In this document: piece by piece, positions 60,975 to 64,000 of the stretch
Numbering within the stretch: the first letter of the stretch is position 1
How the letters are laid out: each line of letters begins with the position of its first letter
NCBI RefSeq assembly: GCF_900119845.1
Contig: NZ_FPKU01000001.1
Coordinates: 405,528-469,527, forward strand
Source: Devosia enhydra
Lineage (GTDB): Bacteria > Pseudomonadota > Alphaproteobacteria > Rhizobiales > Devosiaceae
DNA: 64,000 bases
Reading direction: 5' to 3'
Program-made: the position numbers and the translations under genes
The notes under the pieces: model-generated
Databases searched by the model: none
The model's input: the letters and a program-made list of their open reading frames with translations, nothing else
Told to the model about the DNA's origin: nothing

Positions 60975-61768
60975 TTGCGCGGCGTGGGGCCCTTGCGCTC
61001 GGGCCATTCGAGATGCTCGCCGCCATCGAGCGCCAGCAACTGGCCGGTGATGGCGGGGCTGTTGATGAGAAAGAGCACCGCCTGAGCGATCTCTTCGGGC
61101 TTGGCGCCACGCTTGAGCGGCAGGCGCTCGATCGATTCGGCGAAGCCCTTGTCGGTCTGGTGCGTGCTCTTGAGGGTGGGGCCGGGGCCGATGGCGTTGA
61201 CCCGGATGCGCGGGGCCAGCGACTGCGCCAGTGTGCGCGTTGCCGTCCACAGCACGCCCTTGGAGAGGGTGTAGCTGAGAAAATCCGGAGTCGGGTGCAG
61301 CACGCGCTCGTCGATCATGTTGATGATCGCGCCCGGTACGCCCTCGGGCAATTGCGAGGCGAAATCGCGGGCGAGGAACAGGGGTGCTTCCGCATGGATG
61401 GCGAAATGGGCGTCCCAGAGCGTCTCGTCAAGATCGGCGACCGAATCGGGCTGGAACAGCGAGGCATTGTTGATGAGCGCGGTGACCGGACCGAAAGGCT
61501 TGCCCGCCTTGGCCATCAGCCCGGCGCGCGCCTTGCGGTCGGCGAGATCGGCTTCGACGGTCGCCGCCGCACCGCCCGCCGCTGCAATCTCGGCAACCAG
61601 CGCTTCGGCCGGAGCGGCGGAGGCCCGGTAATGCACGAGCACGGCAAAGCCCGATCGCGCCAAGGCCCGGGCGATGGTCGCGCCGATGCGATCGGCCGCT
61701 CCGGTAACGAGGGCGACGGGATGGTCGGCGCGGGCGGGAGAGGTGGCTTTGCTCATGGCTGGGTGCAT
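60971..61768 (-). CDS. SDR oxidoreductase, FolM/pteridine-reductase-like
   Basis: 265 residues from the ATG at 61768 (61756 is an alternative). Cofactor loop [27 protein letters not shown], and catalytic YTLSK with a NMIDERV strand in place of the usual Ser-containing one, as in FolM and pteridine reductases. This gene precedes uvrC in rhizobia too, coupled by a 4-base overlap. Dihydromonapterin or dihydrobiopterin reduction is inferred from family. Confidence 0.85.
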   Translation of the reverse strand: MHPAMSKATSPARADHPVALVTGAADRIGATIARALARSGFAVLVHYRASAAPAEALVAEIAAAGGAAATVEADLADRKARAGLMAKAGKPFGPVTALINNASLFQPDSVADLDETLWDAHFAIHAEAPLFLARDFASQLPEGVPGAIINMIDERVLHPTPDFLSYTLSKGVLWTATRTLAQSLAPRIRVNAIGPGPTLKSTHQTDKGFAESIERLPLKRGAKPEEIAQAVLFLINSPAITGQLLALDGGEHLEWPERKGPTPRK

Positions 61769-61905
61769 CACTCGACTTGGGGCGACAATAGGCTTTTGTG
61801 GGCATGCGCCGCAATGCACCGGGCCCTCGCGGTGGCCGCGCCCGGCACTTGCCAGACACGGCCCGGGCATTGGACAATCGGACTTGAACGCGCGACGAGG
61901 CCCAG

Positions 61906-62505
61906 TTGATCACCCCCACCCATATGCTTGTCGCCGGAGTGCTCGTAGCGAGGCCCGCCGACAGGCCATGGCAGCAGGCCGCTGCCTGGTTCGGCGGCTT
62001 TTTTCCCGACATGTCCGTCTTTCTGATGGTCATCCTCGTGCGGCTGAGGGTCGTGGAGGCGCCCAATCTCTGGCGCGCGCCAGACGGGCTCTACTGGCAG
62101 GAGCCGTGGCAGGCCATTTCGGCGATCAGCAATTCCATCCCGATGTGGGCGGCGCTGACCGTCGCGGGCGCCTTCGCCGCTCGAAGGCTTGCGGGCCGAT
62201 GGCAGCCCTTGGCGCATGGCCTGATGCTGTTTGCCCTCGGGGCGCTCTTGCATGTTCTGCTCGACCTGCCGGTGCATGCCGATGATGCGCATATCCATTT
62301 CTGGCCGTTCAGCGACTGGCGGTTTCATTCGCCCATCAGCTACTATCAGCGCGCTTTTCACGGCGAACTGGTCGGGATGATCGAGGCCGGGCTGGCGGTG
62401 GGGCTCGCGGCGCTGATCATCTGGCGGTTCCGCGCCTGGCCGGTGCGCCTGCTGGCTGTGGCACTGCTCGTTCCGCATGTGGCGAGCTACGGGTTTCTCT
62501 TTTGA
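61906..62505 (+). CDS. Inner-membrane protein, YdjM-like putative metal-dependent hydrolase
   Basis: 199 residues from a TTG at 61906 (GACGAGG upstream); an ATG six codons later is possible. Four or five transmembrane segments with conserved polar residues inside or next to them: TPTHMLV, GGFFPDMSVF, and HVLLDLPVHADDAHIHFWPFSDWRFHSPISY. The H/D pattern resembles the YdjM family of membrane-bound metal-dependent hydrolases. Function unknown. Confidence 0.7.
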   Translation: MITPTHMLVAGVLVARPADRPWQQAAAWFGGFFPDMSVFLMVILVRLRVVEAPNLWRAPDGLYWQEPWQAISAISNSIPMWAALTVAGAFAARRLAGRWQPLAHGLMLFALGALLHVLLDLPVHADDAHIHFWPFSDWRFHSPISYYQRAFHGELVGMIEAGLAVGLAALIIWRFRAWPVRLLAVALLVPHVASYGFLF

Positions 62506-62634
62506 GAGCCTATGCGGGTGACGGTCTCGGGACTCGTCAAGCCCGCCGCAACCGGCTAGGGCAGGGGCAAGGGCAACAGCCCGGGGCCTGAGGCGGCGAA
62601 TCGCCCTGAGCCCATCGAGGAAGCGGATCTTTCG

Positions 62635-63603
62635 ATGTCCATACCTGCCGCCGGCGCCAAGAGCGACAACATCGCGCGCGGCATCGTTCTTTCCGTCGTC
62701 GCCATCCTGATCTTCGGGTTGCAGGATGCGGCTACCAAGATGCTGGTTGAGAGCTATTCGCCCTTCCAGGTGACGATGATGCGCTATTGGGCCTTCGGGG
62801 CCTTTTCGCTCTGGCTGGTGTCGCGGCAGGGCCCGATTACGCGCGCTTTCGCGTCGAAAGTGCCATGGTTCCAGGTGGCGCGCGCCGTGCTGCTGGTCGC
62901 CGATATCTGGATGTTCTCGACCGCGACACGCACCGTGCCGCTGGCCGAATTGCAGGCGATGATCCTGATCTATCCGCTGTTGGTGACCCTGGTCGCCATT
63001 CCCATTCTCGGGGAGACGGTGGGCATCTTCAGGCTCTCGGCGGTGGGCGCGGGGCTCGTCGGTGCGCTCATCATCATCCGCCCCGGCTTCGTGCCGTTCG
63101 AGATCGGAGTGGCCTATGCGCTGCTCGCGGCGGTGTGCTACGCGCTCTATATCGCCTTTACCCGCCGGGTCGCGCGGGAGGACAGCACGGCGACCAGCAT
63201 GGCCTATATGGGGCTGATCGGGCTCGTGCTGACCTCGGGCGTCGGCATCTTCTTCTGGACGCCGCTGGATGGGCCTGGAATGGCGCTGACGGCCTTCATC
63301 ATGGTTTCCTCGGTTTCGGCGCACTGGCTGATGATCGAGGCGCTGACGGCGGCGCCGGCGAGCGTGGTGCAGCCGTTCAACTACATGGCGCTGCCCTGGG
63401 GCATCGTGTTGAGCTACCTGTTTTTCGGTCACCTGATCGATACCGTTGCGCTGATGGGCGGTCTGGTGATCGTGCTCGCAGGCCTGGCCGTGATGGCCCG
63501 CGAACGGCAGCTGGCGCTCAGAAGGGGTCGCCTCGCAGCCGACCTGCAAGCCAGAGGATCAACCCCGCCAGCACCACAAGAGCCGCCAGCGGCACGACGC
63601 TGA
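62635..63603 (+). CDS. EamA/DMT-family transporter
   Basis: 322 residues, about ten transmembrane helices in two EamA repeats (first about 15-145, second about 155-295). Each repeat shows the typical FGLQDAATKMLVESYSPFQ and MVSSVSAHWLMIEALTAAPAS pattern. The C-terminal 35 residues are basic and Pro-rich and their DNA overlaps, on the opposite strand, the end of the small membrane gene. Substrate unknown; family members export amino acids or metabolites. Confidence 0.88.
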   Translation: MSIPAAGAKSDNIARGIVLSVVAILIFGLQDAATKMLVESYSPFQVTMMRYWAFGAFSLWLVSRQGPITRAFASKVPWFQVARAVLLVADIWMFSTATRTVPLAELQAMILIYPLLVTLVAIPILGETVGIFRLSAVGAGLVGALIIIRPGFVPFEIGVAYALLAAVCYALYIAFTRRVAREDSTATSMAYMGLIGLVLTSGVGIFFWTPLDGPGMALTAFIMVSSVSAHWLMIEALTAAPASVVQPFNYMALPWGIVLSYLFFGHLIDTVALMGGLVIVLAGLAVMARERQLALRRGRLAADLQARGSTPPAPQEPPAARR

Positions 63604-63748
63604 GGCTCATAAGCGCAGCGAGAAGGCCCAGAAAACCCTGGCTCAAGGCGGGCGGGAGCAGGCCCAGAAGGATGGCCGGCGCACCCGCGATGAGCAGCGC
63701 CACCAGCCCCCAGAGCATCAGCCCCTTGCCCCAGCGCATAAGCGTCAT
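63518..63748 (-). CDS. Small two-helix membrane protein
   Basis: 76 residues from the ATG at 63748 (MTLMRWGKGLMLWGLVALLI) with two hydrophobic helices (about 8-32 and 39-66). Its start overlaps the stop of the uracil-DNA glycosylase-family gene (ATGA), so the two are coupled. Its 3' end overlaps the DMT gene by 86 bases tail to tail. No family recognised. Confidence 0.6.
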   Translation of the reverse strand: MTLMRWGKGLMLWGLVALLIAGAPAILLGLLPPALSQGFLGLLAALMSLSVVPLAALVVLAGLILWLAGRLRGDPF

Positions 63749-64000
63749 GGCGAGATCTCGGCGTGAGCCGGAAGCGGCAGATCGAGCGCCTCGGCGACCC
63801 TTGCCCGAAGCACGGGCAGCACATCGGCTTCGAACCACGGATTGCGCTTGAGCCAGCCGGTGGAGCGCCAGCTGGGATGGGGCAGGGGAAAAAATTCGGG
63901 CAGCACTTCGGCAAAGCGCGCGACAGTCTCAGTCATGGTGCGCCCCCTCGACATGCCGAGATAATAGCGCTGGGCGTAGAGCCCGACCAGCAGGGTCAGC
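63745..64000 (-). CDS. Uracil-DNA glycosylase-family protein, partial at window end
   Basis: Only the C-terminal 85 or so residues are inside the window; the frame is open to position 64000. LLVGLYAQRYYLG, then LPEFFPLPHPSWRSTGWLKRNPWFE, shows the HPS motif of the uracil-DNA glycosylase superfamily (COG1573 type). Catalytic and iron-sulfur residues would lie upstream, outside the window. Confidence 0.82.
   Translation of the reverse strand, partial: LTLLVGLYAQRYYLGMSRGRTMTETVARFAEVLPEFFPLPHPSWRSTGWLKRNPWFEADVLPVLRARVAEALDLPLPAHAEISP

Noticed and set aside
61768-63549. A 593-codon minus-strand frame opposite two membrane-protein genes
   Set aside because: His/Arg/Gln-rich composition with no motifs; typical antisense shadow.

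Overview
This is a gene-dense window of high-GC DNA (roughly 63-65% by eye) from an alphaproteobacterium, most probably a Hyphomicrobiales member of the Devosia/Pelagibacterium type. The sequence basis is the gene families and their order: rpoZ-rsh-pyrE-acpS-lepB-rnc-era-recO-parC, glyA-nrdR-ribD-ribE-ribH-nusB, DUF177-plsX-fabH-ihfA-merR, SDR-uvrC with pgsA-moaD-moaE, a LdtR-type MarR regulator near an L,D-transpeptidase, a Porin_2-like porin, and two consensus CtrA boxes. The genus is an inference. Nothing marks the window as a plasmid or prophage; it reads as chromosomal backbone with a few small insertions.

Layout. 1-8 kb: Ku (NHEJ), a cyanide-insensitive-type bd oxidase operon (cydA-cydB-DUF2474), an ArsR regulator with its SAM methyltransferase, a BON-domain protein, and a divergent SDR/amidohydrolase pair that looks like deoxy-sugar acid catabolism. 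8-15.5 kb: a repeat-rich intergenic stretch with a CtrA box, a major porin, and a giant OmpA-family protein with six internal repeats followed by two small membrane-anchored proteins. 15.5-31 kb: lytic transglycosylase, dapA, smpB, a family-5 uracil-DNA glycosylase, an NYN-domain protein, then the long rpoZ-to-parC housekeeping run, many of whose genes overlap by 4 bases. 31-38 kb: arginyl/leucyl-transferase, RDD protein, hemB, ldtR, a lower-GC three-gene cassette, and the L,D-transpeptidase. 38-47.7 kb: glyA-nrdR-rib-nusB, bamE, and the DUF177-plsX-fabH-ihfA-merR run. 47.7-52.7 kb: a divergent MFS/MarR efflux pair, an Omp25-like barrel, tRNA-Pro(GGG), and an aldose sugar dehydrogenase. 53-64 kb: YbjN-proC, CsaA-like, a MarR/ilvE divergent pair, moaE-moaD-pgsA, a DAHP synthase preceded by an aromatic leader peptide and attenuator, uvrC, an FolM-like SDR, transport and membrane genes, and a uracil-DNA glycosylase-family gene cut by the window end.

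Most notable signals. (1) A 26-codon leader peptide containing Phe-Tyr-Trp-Tyr-Phe-Ser-Tyr, followed by mutually exclusive antiterminator and terminator stems, sits in front of the DAHP synthase gene: a transcription attenuator for the first step of aromatic amino-acid synthesis. (2) A low-GC cassette inserted between ldtR and the L,D-transpeptidase gene encodes a tiny membrane protein, an MltR-like helical protein carrying an R-N-x-x-x-H (HEPN-like) motif, and a uracil-DNA-glycosylase-fold-like protein; it is bounded by terminators and is a candidate small defence or conflict module. (3) The ArsR regulator at 4638-4952 has two cysteines 66 residues apart, the spacing I recall for persulfide sensors of the BigR/SqrR type. 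(4) Perfect CtrA boxes lie upstream of the porin and between the sugar dehydrogenase and ybjN-proC. (5) The alpha/beta hydrolase at 14531-15466 has glycine in place of the nucleophile serine. All functional statements rest on motif recognition by eye; no database search was run.
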